A stretch of DNA of 64,000 nt from CAWINH01 sp963837425 (GCA_963837425.1 CAWINH010000002.1:310001-374000); one strand, 5' to 3'. Shown: positions 17,534 through 25,990, numbered from the stretch's first letter. Translations and numbers: made by a program. The notes: a model not told the origin generated them from the letters alone.

Positions 17534-18026
17534 CTCCGCTCCTTCGCGGCTCCCGGCGCTCGGGCCGCGCGGCGAAGGCTGGGTCGTCGGGCAGGGAGTG
17601 CTCATCGGCCTCGAGGGGTTGGCGAGCCTGCCCGCGGTCGCGGCACTGCCGCCCCGGGCGGCAGCCGGATGGGTGTCTTTCGGGGCGGGAATCCTGGTTG
17701 CGGCGGTCGGTGGCTGGCTCGCGCTCCGCGGGCTGCGCGACCTCGGCCCGAACCTCACCGCGCTGCCCGCCCCACGCCGCGACGCGCTGCTCGTGGAGTC
17801 GGGGATCTACGCCCGCGTCCGTCACCCGATCTACGCGGGCGTGATCGCCGCGGCGCTGGGCTGGGCACTGGTGGCGGTCAGCGGCGCCGCGCTCGCCGTG
17901 GCCGCTCTGCTCGCGGTGTGGCTGGACCTGAAGTCGCGCCGCGAAGAGGTCTGGCTGCTTGCCCACCACGCCGGCTACGCGGCCTACCGGATGCGGACGC
18001 GCCGCTTCGTCCCGAACCTCTACTGA
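17436..18026 (+). CDS. ICMT/PEMT-like membrane methyltransferase (start uncertain)
   Basis: The C-terminal 120 residues match the isoprenylcysteine carboxyl methyltransferase-like family: LVESGIYARVRHPIYAGVIA, then a hydrophobic hairpin and SRREEVWLLAHHAGYAAYRM. Such proteins methylate lipid or small-molecule substrates in the membrane with S-adenosylmethionine. The family region begins around GPRGEGWVVGQGVLIGLEG, upstream of the only nearby start (GTG at 17598). The one start that includes all of it is GTG at 17436, inside qcrB. Either the gene overlaps qcrB by 98 bp or it uses a non-standard start near the qcrB stop. Confidence 0.78.
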   Translation: MSCRGGPPPVPARDASGCDAPSRAASRRSATTDSAPSRLPALGPRGEGWVVGQGVLIGLEGLASLPAVAALPPRAAAGWVSFGAGILVAAVGGWLALRGLRDLGPNLTALPAPRRDALLVESGIYARVRHPIYAGVIAAALGWALVAVSGAALAVAALLAVWLDLKSRREEVWLLAHHAGYAAYRMRTRRFVPNLY

Positions 18027-18039
18027 GGGTCGAAGCCGC

Positions 18040-19512
18040 TCATTCGGGCCCGAGCCGGAAGCCGAGGCGTCGCGGCAAACGCGTGATCTGGCGGAGCGGC
18101 CACGACGGTCGGTAGCCCGCCTCCTCGCGGTCCTCGCGCCGGATCATCGCCGCCCGGACGACGCGCGCGCCAAGGTAGCGGAACGGCTCCGGCGGCAGTC
18201 GGCGCGGGACGTCGCCGACGACCGCCAGCCGGGTGACCGGCTCGTCGGAGCCGAGCGCCAGACTCGACAGGATGCGGCCTCCGAGGTGCGACGGGGCGAC
18301 GCCATTGCCCGAGTAGCCAAAGCCGAAGTGGACTCGCCCGCCGGGGAGCGTGCCGAAGCGGGGGAGGTGATCCGCCGAGACGTCGATTGGTCCGCCCCAC
18401 ATGTCGGTGAGCCGCACGTCGGCGAGCTGCGGAAAGAGACGTCGGAAGCCTGCGGCCGCGCGGCGGCCGGACCCCAGATCGTCGCGGAACGAGCGCCCGA
18501 TGCGGCCGTCGTATCCCGGTCGTCCGCCGCCCGCGCCGAACGCAATCCGGCCGTCGCGGGTCACGTGGAAGTAGTGGACCGTGAACCGTCCGTCGACGAT
18601 CGACTCACCTCCCGTCCAGCCCAGGCGCTCGGCGATGAGCTCGGGGATCGGCTCGCTGCGAACCATCCAGCTGCTCCAGGCCAGCAACGAGCGGCGAAAC
18701 GGGCGCCGACCGGCGGTCCACGCGTTGAGGGCCAGCACGCACTGCGACGCGCGCAGCTCGCCTGGCCCGGCGCGCGACATCGTGGCGATCCGCACGCGGT
18801 CGCCGGCCCACAGGCGTCCCGCGCGCGTCTCCTCGAAGAGGCGCACCCCGCGTGCCAGGCAGGCTCGGCGCAGGGCGCGGACCAGCCGCCCCGGGTGCAC
18901 CGTCCCGCCGTCCGCCATGAGCGCGCCACCGCGAAATCGCCCGCCCCGGCAGCGGGCTGCGACGGCATCCGCATCGAGCTCGCTGTAGGCGTCTGGGACA
19001 CCGAGCTCGCGCGCCGCCTCGACGGACGCGCGCCAGACGCCGTCGTGCAGCGGCGTCGTGCTCACGGTCAGCATCCCTCCGCGCCGGTAGTGCACGTCCT
19101 CGCCCTCGGCCGCCGCCCACTCGCCGATCGCGGAGACCGATCTCGCCACCTCCCGGGCGCAGACGAGCGCCTCGTCATCCCCGTGGAGGGCGCGGAGCGT
19201 GTCGAGCTCGTCCCACCAGGCGTTCACGAAGCCGCCGTTCCTCCCCGACGGACCCGCCCCGCAGATCTCCTGCTCGAGGACGATGACCTCGAGCTCGGGT
19301 GCCCGAATCTTCAGCTCGAGCGCGGTCCATAGCCCGGTGTAGCCGCCCCCCACGATCCCGATGTCCGCTCGCGCCTCGCCCGCGAGTGGCGCCGCCGGCG
19401 CGGGATCTCCCTCGGCGGCGAGCGCCTCGCGAAGCCACGGGCTCGCGCGCGAGGGATCCGGCCGAAGCGCGAGATCGGCGAGAGGAAGCTTGGCGTTGAC
19501 AGAATAGTTCAT
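18040..19512 (-). CDS. FAD-dependent oxidoreductase (DAO family, glycine/D-amino-acid oxidase-like)
   Basis: This 490-aa flavoprotein has the Rossmann motif ADIGIVGGGYTGLWTALELK, followed by GPSGRNGGFVNAW, the covalent-FAD-type region of gamma-glutamylputrescine/glycine oxidase relatives. The closing FAD contact is VHFGFGYSGNGVAPSHLGG. It would oxidise an amine or amino acid; the substrate is unknown. The ATG at 19512 (MNYSVNAKLPLADL) is preferred over an upstream start at 19590, which would run into the divergent marR-type gene. The shared 55-bp gap suggests control by that regulator. Confidence 0.88.
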   Translation of the reverse strand: MNYSVNAKLPLADLALRPDPSRASPWLREALAAEGDPAPAAPLAGEARADIGIVGGGYTGLWTALELKIRAPELEVIVLEQEICGAGPSGRNGGFVNAWWDELDTLRALHGDDEALVCAREVARSVSAIGEWAAAEGEDVHYRRGGMLTVSTTPLHDGVWRASVEAARELGVPDAYSELDADAVAARCRGGRFRGGALMADGGTVHPGRLVRALRRACLARGVRLFEETRAGRLWAGDRVRIATMSRAGPGELRASQCVLALNAWTAGRRPFRRSLLAWSSWMVRSEPIPELIAERLGWTGGESIVDGRFTVHYFHVTRDGRIAFGAGGGRPGYDGRIGRSFRDDLGSGRRAAAGFRRLFPQLADVRLTDMWGGPIDVSADHLPRFGTLPGGRVHFGFGYSGNGVAPSHLGGRILSSLALGSDEPVTRLAVVGDVPRRLPPEPFRYLGARVVRAAMIRREDREEAGYRPSWPLRQITRLPRRLGFRLGPE

Positions 19513-19525
19513 GATGTGGTAAATA
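19496..19525 (+). promoter_or_regulatory. Promoter for the marR-mfs pair (TTGACA / TAAATA)
   Basis: TTGACA (19496-19501) is followed after 18 bp by TAAATA (19520-19525) in a locally AT-rich patch. The -35 box lies within the first codons of the divergent oxidoreductase, so binding here could also block that gene. A CGTTAACG palindrome (19542-19549) lies just downstream and is a possible MarR-type site. Confidence 0.55.
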
Positions 19526-19567
19526 TCCTGCCGATGCGAATCGTTAACGTGAGCGCAAGCTAGACCG

Positions 19568-20068
19568 ATGCCTCCCACCCGGGTCGACACCCTGGTCGAT
19601 CAGATCATCACCGAGATGGGGCCGTTCATGGCGCACCAGCGCCACAAGTGGGCGGCCCAGTGCCAGGCCTTCGGACTGTCGATGACTCATTTCCAGGTGC
19701 TCGCCGTGCTCGACGCGGAGGGCCCAACACCCATGGGTCGGCTCGCGGACGAGCTGGGCGTTGGCCTCTCGAACGTGAGCGGCATCGTAGGCCGCCTCGA
19801 GGAGAAGGGCGTCGTTGCCCGGGTCCATGACGAGACGGACCGACGGATGGTGCTCGCCGAGCTGACGAGCGCCGGCACCGCGATGCTGGAGCACGTCGAG
19901 GACACCCGCATGGCACACATGCGCACGTTGGTCGAGCTCCTCAGCACCTCCGAGCAGCGGACGGTGCTGCGTGCGCTCAAGACCCTGACCAACGCCCATC
20001 ACCACGTGTTCGGCGACCACGAAGACGACGGTACCAATGGACATGACAAGGAGCCCCTGCACGCATGA
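19568..20068 (+). CDS. MarR family transcriptional regulator
   Basis: This 166-aa winged-helix repressor shows the MarR layout: an N-terminal dimerisation helix, LTHFQVLAVLDAEGPTPM-like recognition region (here starting MTHFQV), GLSNVSGIVGRLEEKGVVAR as the DNA-reading helix and a wing with DETDRRMVLAELTSAG. MarR proteins usually repress a divergent or downstream efflux pump and release DNA on ligand binding. Here the downstream gene is a DHA2 pump (ATGA overlap) and the divergent one an FAD oxidase, so both are likely targets. Confidence 0.93.
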   Translation: MPPTRVDTLVDQIITEMGPFMAHQRHKWAAQCQAFGLSMTHFQVLAVLDAEGPTPMGRLADELGVGLSNVSGIVGRLEEKGVVARVHDETDRRMVLAELTSAGTAMLEHVEDTRMAHMRTLVELLSTSEQRTVLRALKTLTNAHHHVFGDHEDDGTNGHDKEPLHA

Positions 20069-21732
20069 CCTCCCGACCAGACACCCGTGCCGCATCGGCG
20101 GCCGTAGACGAGATCGATGACGCCCCGGTCCACGTCAATCCACGTGCCCGGTTCGAGATCCTCGGCGCGGTCCTGCTGGGCCTCTTCCTGTCCGCGCTGG
20201 ACCAGACGATCGTGGGACCCATCCTGCCCCACATCGTCAGCGACCTGCACGGCAGCGATTACTACACCTGGGTCGTAACTGCATACCTGCTGACGAGCAC
20301 GGTGACCGTCCCGATCTACGGCAAGCTCTCGGACCTGTTCGGGCGCAAGCCGATGCTCATGGCCGGGATCAGCCTGTTCCTGGTCGGTTCCGCCCTCTCC
20401 GGCATCTCGCAGACGATGTGGCAGCTCGTCCTCTTCCGCGCAATCCAGGGCCTTGGCGCCGGCGCGCTGTTCCCCATCAGCCTGGCGGTCATCGGCGACC
20501 TCTTCACCCCGCGCGAGCGCGGCAAGTACCAGGGCCTCTTCGGGGCCGTCTTCGGGATCGCCTTCCTGGTGGGTCCCGGGCTTGGCGGCCTGATCACCGA
20601 CAACATCAGCTGGCACTGGGTCTTCTACGTGAACATCCCGATCGGCCTCGTCGCGCTCGTCGTGATCGGCCGGCTGCTGCCGACCGTCCGGCGGCCGGAT
20701 GCGGTGAACGCGATCGACTGGGCCGGGGTCTTCACCTTCGCGGCCGGCATCGTGCCGATCCTCATTGCGCTGACGAATGCCGAGAACGGCGACTGGGGCG
20801 ACCCCGGGGTCTGGGGCCTGGGCCTCCTCGGCGCGCTCTTCCTGGCCGTCTTCGTCTGGGTCGAGAGCCGGGCGTCCGAGCCGATGATTCCGCTCCACCT
20901 GTTCCGGGTCCGCACCTTCACGGTCTCGATGGTGGCGGTCTTCCTGGCGATGTTCGGCTTCTTCGGGGCCGTGATCTTCCTGCCGCTCTGGTACCAGGTC
21001 GTGAAGGGAGCCAGCGCCACTGCGTCCGGTTACAACCTGCTGCCGTTCCTCTTCGGGCTCATCCTGAGCTCGGTGGCGAGCGGGTTCTTCGTGAGCCGCA
21101 CCGGCCGCTACAAGTGGCTGCTGATCGGCGGGCTGGCGACCGCCGCGGTCGGGATCGCCCTCATGACGAACATCCGCGCCGATACGAGCTACCCGATGCT
21201 CTGGGGCTGGATGTTCCTGGCCGGCCTCGGCATCGGCCCCACCATGGCCGTCTTCACGATCATCGTGCAGAACGCCGTGACGTTCGAGGAGCTCGGCGCG
21301 GCGACGGCCGACCTGACGCTCTTCCGCCAGATCGGCGGGACGGTGGGTCTGACCTTCGCGTTCACCCTGTTCCGGAACTTCCTGACCTGGGACTCGATCC
21401 GCACCCAGGTGATCGCGGCCGGCGTACCGGCCAACGCGCTGCCCGCAACCGCGCCGGCCGGGTTCGATCCCGGTGCGCTGACGAACGTCGGCGGCTCGGG
21501 TCCGTCGTTCCTGAGCCAGGTTCCCGCCCAGCTGCAGCCGGCCTTCCTGGACGGTATTCACCAGGCCTTCAGCATCGCGCTCGGGAACAGCATGTGGCTC
21601 GGCATGGGGGCGATGGGGGTGGCCGTGCTCAGCGCGATCCTGCTCCACGAGCTGCCGCTGCGGCAGCATTTCGGCGACGCGCCGGAGGAGGCGCAGGTGA
21701 TCGAGCCAGTGCCGGTGGGAGTGACCGAGTAG
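20065..21732 (+). CDS. DHA2 family (EmrB/QacA type) 14-helix drug:H+ antiporter
   Basis: This 555-aa MFS transporter has the DHA2 signature: LDQTIVGPILPHIVSDL in helix 1, GKLSDLFGRKPMLMAGI (motif A), FRAIQGLGAGALFPIS and GPGLGGLITDNISWHWVFYV (motif C region). About 14 membrane helices are visible, and a loop of about 60 residues precedes the last helix. Proteins of this class export drugs, dyes or lipids using the proton gradient. It starts inside the marR stop (ATGA), so the two are translationally coupled, the standard arrangement for a self-regulated efflux operon. Confidence 0.94.
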   Translation: MTSRPDTRAASAAVDEIDDAPVHVNPRARFEILGAVLLGLFLSALDQTIVGPILPHIVSDLHGSDYYTWVVTAYLLTSTVTVPIYGKLSDLFGRKPMLMAGISLFLVGSALSGISQTMWQLVLFRAIQGLGAGALFPISLAVIGDLFTPRERGKYQGLFGAVFGIAFLVGPGLGGLITDNISWHWVFYVNIPIGLVALVVIGRLLPTVRRPDAVNAIDWAGVFTFAAGIVPILIALTNAENGDWGDPGVWGLGLLGALFLAVFVWVESRASEPMIPLHLFRVRTFTVSMVAVFLAMFGFFGAVIFLPLWYQVVKGASATASGYNLLPFLFGLILSSVASGFFVSRTGRYKWLLIGGLATAAVGIALMTNIRADTSYPMLWGWMFLAGLGIGPTMAVFTIIVQNAVTFEELGAATADLTLFRQIGGTVGLTFAFTLFRNFLTWDSIRTQVIAAGVPANALPATAPAGFDPGALTNVGGSGPSFLSQVPAQLQPAFLDGIHQAFSIALGNSMWLGMGAMGVAVLSAILLHELPLRQHFGDAPEEAQVIEPVPVGVTE

Positions 21733-21735
21733 CCG

Positions 21736-22173
21736 CTACTCGGTGACCCAGCCCCAGACGGTGGCTGCCAGCAGCGCGAGCCCTGGCAGCCACAACCAGG
21801 GCCCAAAGACGAGGCCCAGCCCGATCAGGGTGGCAGCCAGCCCCGCAGCGACCGGCCAGGCGGACCCGACCGGCACCCGCTCGAGCTCGGTGCTCAGTGG
21901 ACGGTCGCCGGCCGCTCCCGGCGGGTCGGTCAGGGCGATGATCCCCGTCACGCGCGAAAGCATCGATCGCCCACCCGCTGGCGCCCGGGTCTGGCGCACG
22001 CTGCCGGCCAGCACCGCGACGACGCCACCGGCCGCCAGGGCGGTGAAGAGCAGCATCACGGTTCCCGCCCAGTCGTAGCCGTGGACCGGCGACGAGCTGT
22101 TGAACCAGTAGACGACCGCGATCGCCGCCGAGTAAAGGGCGGTGCGCAGGAAGAAGCGGACCTCCTCAGCCAT
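21736..22173 (-). CDS. Cytochrome c oxidase subunit IV-like membrane protein
   Basis: This 145-aa protein has four hydrophobic helices: FFLRTALYSAAIAVVYWF, GTVMLLFTALAAGGVVAVLA and two near the C-terminus, PVAAGLAATLIGLGLVFG and LPGLALLAATVWGWVTE. It starts at ATG 22173, overlapping the ctaD stop by 8 bp. Position, size and topology fit the actinobacterial-type subunit IV (CtaF-like) of the aa3 oxidase. Sequence alone gives moderate support because this subunit is poorly conserved. Confidence 0.72.
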   Translation of the reverse strand: MAEEVRFFLRTALYSAAIAVVYWFNSSSPVHGYDWAGTVMLLFTALAAGGVVAVLAGSVRQTRAPAGGRSMLSRVTGIIALTDPPGAAGDRPLSTELERVPVGSAWPVAAGLAATLIGLGLVFGPWLWLPGLALLAATVWGWVTE

Positions 22174-23803
22174 CGGCCTGTCGCGCCGCCTGCCGCGCAT
22201 CGAAGACCGGCCGCTCGCTGCGAATGGGCGGCAGCGAGGTGAAGTTGTGGTGCGGCGGTGGGGAGCTCGTCGCCCACTCGAGCGAGTTGCCCCGCCACGG
22301 GTCGTCGCCGGCGACCCGCCCGTGGCCGAGCAGGACGTTCCACACGATATTCGCCCCGAAGACGAGCACCGACGCCCCGAGGAGGAACGCACCGCCGGTG
22401 ATCAGCAGGTTCAGCGGGCCCCACCCGGTGCTCGACGCGTAGTCGGCGATCCGTCGCGGCATCCCGTCCATGCCCAGGATGTGCATCGGGAAGAAGGTGA
22501 CGTTCATCCCGACCAGGGCGCCCCAGAAGTGGATCTTGCCGAGCCGCTCGTCGAGCATTCGACCCGTCATCTTCGGGACCCAGAAGTAGAAGCCGGCGAA
22601 GGCCGCGAACACGCTCCCGCCGAACAGGACGTAGTGCATGTGGGCGACGACGAAGTAGGAATCCTGCATCTGATAGTCGAGCGGCGGCGAGGCGAGCATC
22701 GGGCCGGTGATGCCTCCCGCCAGGAACATGAGCAGGAATCCGATCGTGAACAGCATCGGCGTCTCGAAGGTCAGGCGCCCGCGCCACATCGTGGCGATCC
22801 AGGTGAAGAACTTCACGCCGGTCGGGATGGCGATCGCCATCGTCACGATCGAGAAGAAGTAGGTGTTGATCGAGCCCGTGGTGAACATGTGGTGGGCCCA
22901 AACGCTGAACGAGAGGGCGCCGATGAGGATCGTGGCGAAGATGAGGGCGCGGTACCCGAACAGGGGCTTCCGCGCGAAGACCGGGATGATCTCGGTCACG
23001 ATCCCGAAGAAGGGGAGGATGAGGATGTAGACCTCGGGGTGCCCGAAGAACCAGAAGAGGTGCTGCCAGAGGATCGCGTTGCCGCCCTGGGCAGGATCGA
23101 AGAAGCCGGCGCCCACGGTCCGATCCAGGAAGAGCATCACGAGCGCCGAGGCGAGCACCGGGAAGGTGAAGACGATCAGCAGCGAGACGACGAGCATGTT
23201 CCACGTGAAGATCGGGAGGCGGAACATCCCCATCCCCGGCGTGCGCATGGTGAGGACCGTGGCGAGGAAGTTCACCGCCCCCAGGATCCCGGACGCGCCG
23301 GACATGATCAGCCCCACGATCCACAGGTTCGCCCCCGCGCCCGGCGAATACGTCGCGTTGGCGAGGGGCGCGTAGCCGGTCCAGCCGAATGCCGCCGCCC
23401 CGTTCGCGGTCAGGAACCCGGAGAAGACGACGAGGCCGCCGCCCAGGAAGAGCCAGAAGCTCAGCGCGTTGAGCCGCGGAAACGCCATGTCGGGTGCGCC
23501 CACCTGGAGTGGCAGGATGTAGTTCGCGAATCCGAACGCGACCGGTGCGGCGAAGAAGAAGATCATCGCCGTCCCGTGGAGGGTGAAGAGCTCGTTGTAC
23601 GTCGACTCGTCGAGGAACTGCAGGCCCGGCATCGCCAGCTCGGAGCGCATGATGAGCGCCAGCAGGCCGGCGACCAGGAAGAAGACGAGCCCGGAGCCGA
23701 TGTAGAGGAGGCCGAGCTTCTTGTGGTCGGTGGTGGTCAGGTAGGCGACCAGCCCGTCGCGTCGGGCGACGTGGATCGGTGCCTCCCGGGCGAGGGTCGC
23801 CAT
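22166..23803 (-). CDS. ctaD: Cytochrome c oxidase subunit I (aa3 type)
   Basis: This 545-aa protein has 12 membrane helices. Metal ligands are visible in LHGTAMIFFFAAPVAFGFAN (heme a), HPEVYILILPFFG (CuB and Tyr cross-link) and WAHHMF (CuB). The HMHYVLFGGSV segment carries the two histidines for heme a3 and heme a. The enzyme reduces O2 to water and pumps protons. The ATG at 23803 (MATLAREAP) overlaps the last base of the ctaC stop. Order on the minus strand is ctaC, ctaD, subunit IV; no subunit III gene is present in this cluster. Confidence 0.96.
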   Translation of the reverse strand: MATLAREAPIHVARRDGLVAYLTTTDHKKLGLLYIGSGLVFFLVAGLLALIMRSELAMPGLQFLDESTYNELFTLHGTAMIFFFAAPVAFGFANYILPLQVGAPDMAFPRLNALSFWLFLGGGLVVFSGFLTANGAAAFGWTGYAPLANATYSPGAGANLWIVGLIMSGASGILGAVNFLATVLTMRTPGMGMFRLPIFTWNMLVVSLLIVFTFPVLASALVMLFLDRTVGAGFFDPAQGGNAILWQHLFWFFGHPEVYILILPFFGIVTEIIPVFARKPLFGYRALIFATILIGALSFSVWAHHMFTTGSINTYFFSIVTMAIAIPTGVKFFTWIATMWRGRLTFETPMLFTIGFLLMFLAGGITGPMLASPPLDYQMQDSYFVVAHMHYVLFGGSVFAAFAGFYFWVPKMTGRMLDERLGKIHFWGALVGMNVTFFPMHILGMDGMPRRIADYASSTGWGPLNLLITGGAFLLGASVLVFGANIVWNVLLGHGRVAGDDPWRGNSLEWATSSPPPHHNFTSLPPIRSERPVFDARQAARQADG

Positions 23804-24531
23804 CAGCTGCCCTCCTGGCTGGCGAGCCAGTCGTCGAAGTCGCTCGCGGTCACGGCCCTGATGCTGAACACCATCTGGTCGTGGAACCGCCCGCAGAACT
23901 CGGCGCACTGTCCGCGGTAGGTGCCAACCGAATCGATCGTCAGCTCGATGTGGTTCGTCTGCCCGGGGACCACGTCGCGCTTCATGAGGAAGGCCGGCAC
24001 CCAGAAGCTGTGGATGACGTCCGCGGACTCGAGGTCGAAGGCGATCCGCTCTCCGATCGGGAGCACCAGCTCTGGTTCCTGCTCCGCCGATCCCTGCACG
24101 ACGACGTCGGTCCCTTCGTAGGCGAACCGCCATTGCCACTGGGAGCCGGTGACCAGGACGCGCAGGGCGGGATCGGGGCTCGTGGCGTCGACCCGGCCAA
24201 GGACGCCGGCGGTCGCCGCGAACAGGCCGATCACCAGGATCGTGGGCAGCGCCCACCACACGAGCTCGAGCCGTCGGTTGTCGCGGATCTGGGGCGGCAG
24301 CCCCTCATCCCCATCGCGGGCGCGGTAGCGGAGGATGCTCCACCCGATCAGGCCGGCGACGATGACGAACACCCCGGCCGCGGCGATCAGGAACAGGTCA
24401 TAGAGCCCCTTGATCTGCGTCCCCTCCGTGCTTGCCGCCTGCGGCGCACAGCCGGTTAGCACGAGGGCCGCCACTACGAATGCGGCCGACCGGGCGGCCA
24501 CCCGGGAGGTTCGGGATCGGGCTCGACGCAT
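23803..24531 (-). CDS. ctaC: Cytochrome c oxidase subunit II (CuA), lipoprotein-type signal
   Basis: This 242-aa subunit has an N-terminal lipobox (VLTGCAPQ), two membrane helices (including IAAAGVFVIVAGLIGWSIL) and a cupredoxin domain. The CuA site is GQCAEFCGRFHDQM, with the upstream histidine in ADVIHSFWVPAF. No cytochrome c domain is fused, unlike caa3 enzymes. Electrons would therefore come from the diheme QcrC of the bc complex or from a soluble carrier. A TAGCAT box lies 9 nt upstream of the ATG. Confidence 0.94.
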   Translation of the reverse strand: MRRARSRTSRVAARSAAFVVAALVLTGCAPQAASTEGTQIKGLYDLFLIAAAGVFVIVAGLIGWSILRYRARDGDEGLPPQIRDNRRLELVWWALPTILVIGLFAATAGVLGRVDATSPDPALRVLVTGSQWQWRFAYEGTDVVVQGSAEQEPELVLPIGERIAFDLESADVIHSFWVPAFLMKRDVVPGQTNHIELTIDSVGTYRGQCAEFCGRFHDQMVFSIRAVTASDFDDWLASQEGS

Positions 24532-24540
24532 GTGGCACCC

Positions 24541-24546
24541 ATGCTA
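24541..24546 (-). promoter_or_regulatory. TAGCAT -10-like box before ctaC
   Basis: On the minus strand TAGCAT ends 9 nt before the ctaC ATG at 24531. It is likely the promoter of the oxidase operon. Confidence 0.45.
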
Positions 24547-24592
24547 CCCCGCCGCGCGCACGCCACGTTCCGGCTGCCGCGGGAGGCTGGGC

Positions 24593-24598
24593 TACCAT
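24593..24598 (+). promoter_or_regulatory. TACCAT -10-like box before nicotinamidase
   Basis: TACCAT ends 7 nt before the ATG at 24606. It overlaps an alternative ATG at 24597, so accepting the box favours the 24606 start. Confidence 0.4.
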
Positions 24599-24605
24599 GC
24601 CCGCG

Positions 24606-25199
24606 ATGGCCCGCTACGACCCGTCCGTCGCGCTGATCGTCGTCGACGTGCAGAACGACTTCGGGCATCCGGATGGCAGCCTCGCGGTGCGGGGGGCGGA
24701 TCGGATCCTGCCGGTCGTCAACCGGGCGGTCGCCGATGCCGCAGCGTCGGGTGCCGTCGTCGTGTACACGCAGGACTGGCACCCGCCGTCGACGCCCCAT
24801 TTCGCGAAGGACGGCGGGATATGGCCGGTGCACTGCGTCGCCGACAGCTGGGGGGCCAGGCTCCTGGACGGGCTGTCGGTGGTCGCGGAGTATCGCGTGC
24901 GCAAGGGGAGCCACGGGGAGGACGGCTACTCGGGCTTCACGATGCGCGATCCATCGAGCGGGGCGGAGGCGCCGACGGAACTGGCCGCCCTGCTCCGGGA
25001 GCACGAAATCCGGCGAGTGGTCATCTGCGGGCTGGCGACCGACTATTGCGTGAAGGCCACCGCGCTCGATGCCCTCCGTCTCGGCTTCGACTGCAGCGTC
25101 CTCACCGACGGCATCGCCGCCGTCGACCTCGCCGAGGGGGATGGAGATCGCGCCATCGAGGCGATGTCCGCGGCGGGGGTGGCGCTCCGGGGAGGCTAG
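24606..25199 (+). CDS. pncA: Nicotinamidase (isochorismatase-like hydrolase)
   Basis: This 197-aa cysteine hydrolase is of the nicotinamidase/pyrazinamidase branch and converts nicotinamide to nicotinate for NAD salvage. The catalytic aspartate lies in ALIVVDVQNDF (D14), metal-site residues in TQDWHPPSTPHF, and the nucleophile in GLATDYCVKATALDAL (C148). GGIWPVHCV is also typical of PncA. ATG 24597, three codons upstream, is an alternative with a GGGAGG sequence about 10 nt before it. The stop overlaps the end of a convergent small gene by 4 bp. Confidence 0.93.
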   Translation: MARYDPSVALIVVDVQNDFGHPDGSLAVRGADRILPVVNRAVADAAASGAVVVYTQDWHPPSTPHFAKDGGIWPVHCVADSWGARLLDGLSVVAEYRVRKGSHGEDGYSGFTMRDPSSGAEAPTELAALLREHEIRRVVICGLATDYCVKATALDALRLGFDCSVLTDGIAAVDLAEGDGDRAIEAMSAAGVALRGG

Positions 25200-25390
25200 C
25201 CGGGGAGCCGACGCCAGGACGCGACGGCCACGACGGCGCCGATCAGCACGGTCGCGGAGCCGATGACGATCCAGGTCCTGTCCGAGGTCATGAACGAGGC
25301 CGGCGCGAACGGCAGGTTCAGCCCCTGGGCGATCCACACCGCGCCCGCCAGCACCAGCAGTATCCCGACCACGATCCCGGTGAGTCGCAT
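25196..25390 (-). CDS. Small two-helix membrane protein
   Basis: This 64-aa protein has two membrane helices (LTGIVVGILLVLAGAVWIAQ and WIVIGSATVLIGAVVAVASW) around a short polar loop, and a basic C-terminus. Proteins of this size and hydrophobic pattern recur as hypotheticals in related genomes. Its function is unknown. It is convergent with pncA and overlaps its last 4 bp. Confidence 0.65.
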   Translation of the reverse strand: MRLTGIVVGILLVLAGAVWIAQGLNLPFAPASFMTSDRTWIVIGSATVLIGAVVAVASWRRLPG

Positions 25391-25460
25391 CGCTTCAGGA
25401 TCGGTCCCCGTGCGCGATCACGCAACTCGCGGCACCCTGCGAGGCGACCTCCGGCCCCTC

Positions 25461-25488
25461 TTGCGTCGCGCGCGCGGGAGGGTATACT
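25461..25488 (+). promoter_or_regulatory. Promoter TTGCGT / TATACT with a long 5' leader
   Basis: TTGCGT (25461-25466) and TATACT (25483-25488) are separated by 16 bp and precede the zinc-ribbon gene by about 155 nt. The leader contains a CACGGG...CCCGTG inverted repeat (25562-25567 with 25580-25585) and a strong Shine-Dalgarno. It may be a structured, regulatory 5' UTR, but no known riboswitch is recognisable. Confidence 0.5.
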
Positions 25489-25645
25489 CGCGCGAGTCGG
25501 GCCGCACCCGCGCGGCGCCAGCAAGCTTCCCTCCCCATCCACCCACGTCCAACCGTCGGCTCACGGGGTAGCGGCAAGACCCGTGGCCGGCGCCTGAGCA
25601 GAGGCAGTCCGACGTGGTAACCATTCTCTTGTGGGAGGGTCATTC

Positions 25646-25969
25646 GTGACCTACACCGATCAGGTGATCACCTGCGCCGACTGCGGGATTGACTTCGTGT
25701 TCTCCGCATCCGAGCAGGAATTCTTCGCGCAGAAGGGCTTCACCTCTGCGCCCAAGCGCTGCGCGTCCTGCCGTGCGCAGCGACGCGCCACGGGCGGTGG
25801 CTCGAGCTACGGCAACGGCGGGGGATACTCGTCGGGCTACAGCCGCGGACCGCGCGAGATGTTCGACGCCGTCTGCGCTCGCTGTGGCAAGGACACCCAG
25901 GTGCCGTTCAAGCCGACCGGCGCTCGCCCGGTCTACTGCAGCGACTGCTTCCGGCTCGTGCGCGGCTGA
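25646..25969 (+). CDS. Double zinc-ribbon protein (zf-trcl type plus CxxCGK...CxDCF module)
   Basis: This 107-aa protein has two zinc-binding modules. The N-terminal one reads ITCADCGIDFVFSASEQEF, then KGFTSAPKRCASCRAQRR, the 'probable zinc-ribbon' family seen in many Chloroflexota. The C-terminal one reads CARCGKDTQVPFKPTGARP with a closing VYCSDCF. A Gly/Ser/Tyr-rich linker joins them, a composition seen in RNA-binding proteins. GTG 25646 is chosen because GGGAGGG (25633-25639) lies 6 nt upstream; a GTG at 25631 would overlap that site. Nucleic-acid binding is inference. Confidence 0.88.
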   Translation: MTYTDQVITCADCGIDFVFSASEQEFFAQKGFTSAPKRCASCRAQRRATGGGSSYGNGGGYSSGYSRGPREMFDAVCARCGKDTQVPFKPTGARPVYCSDCFRLVRG

Positions 25970-25990
25970 CGCCACCTGCTCGCGGTCATC

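Noticed and set aside
20418..21746. A 442-codon frame inside the DHA2 transporter gene
   Set aside because: It is a +1 shadow, rich in Arg/Gly/Ala with no membrane helices, while the transporter frame is complete.
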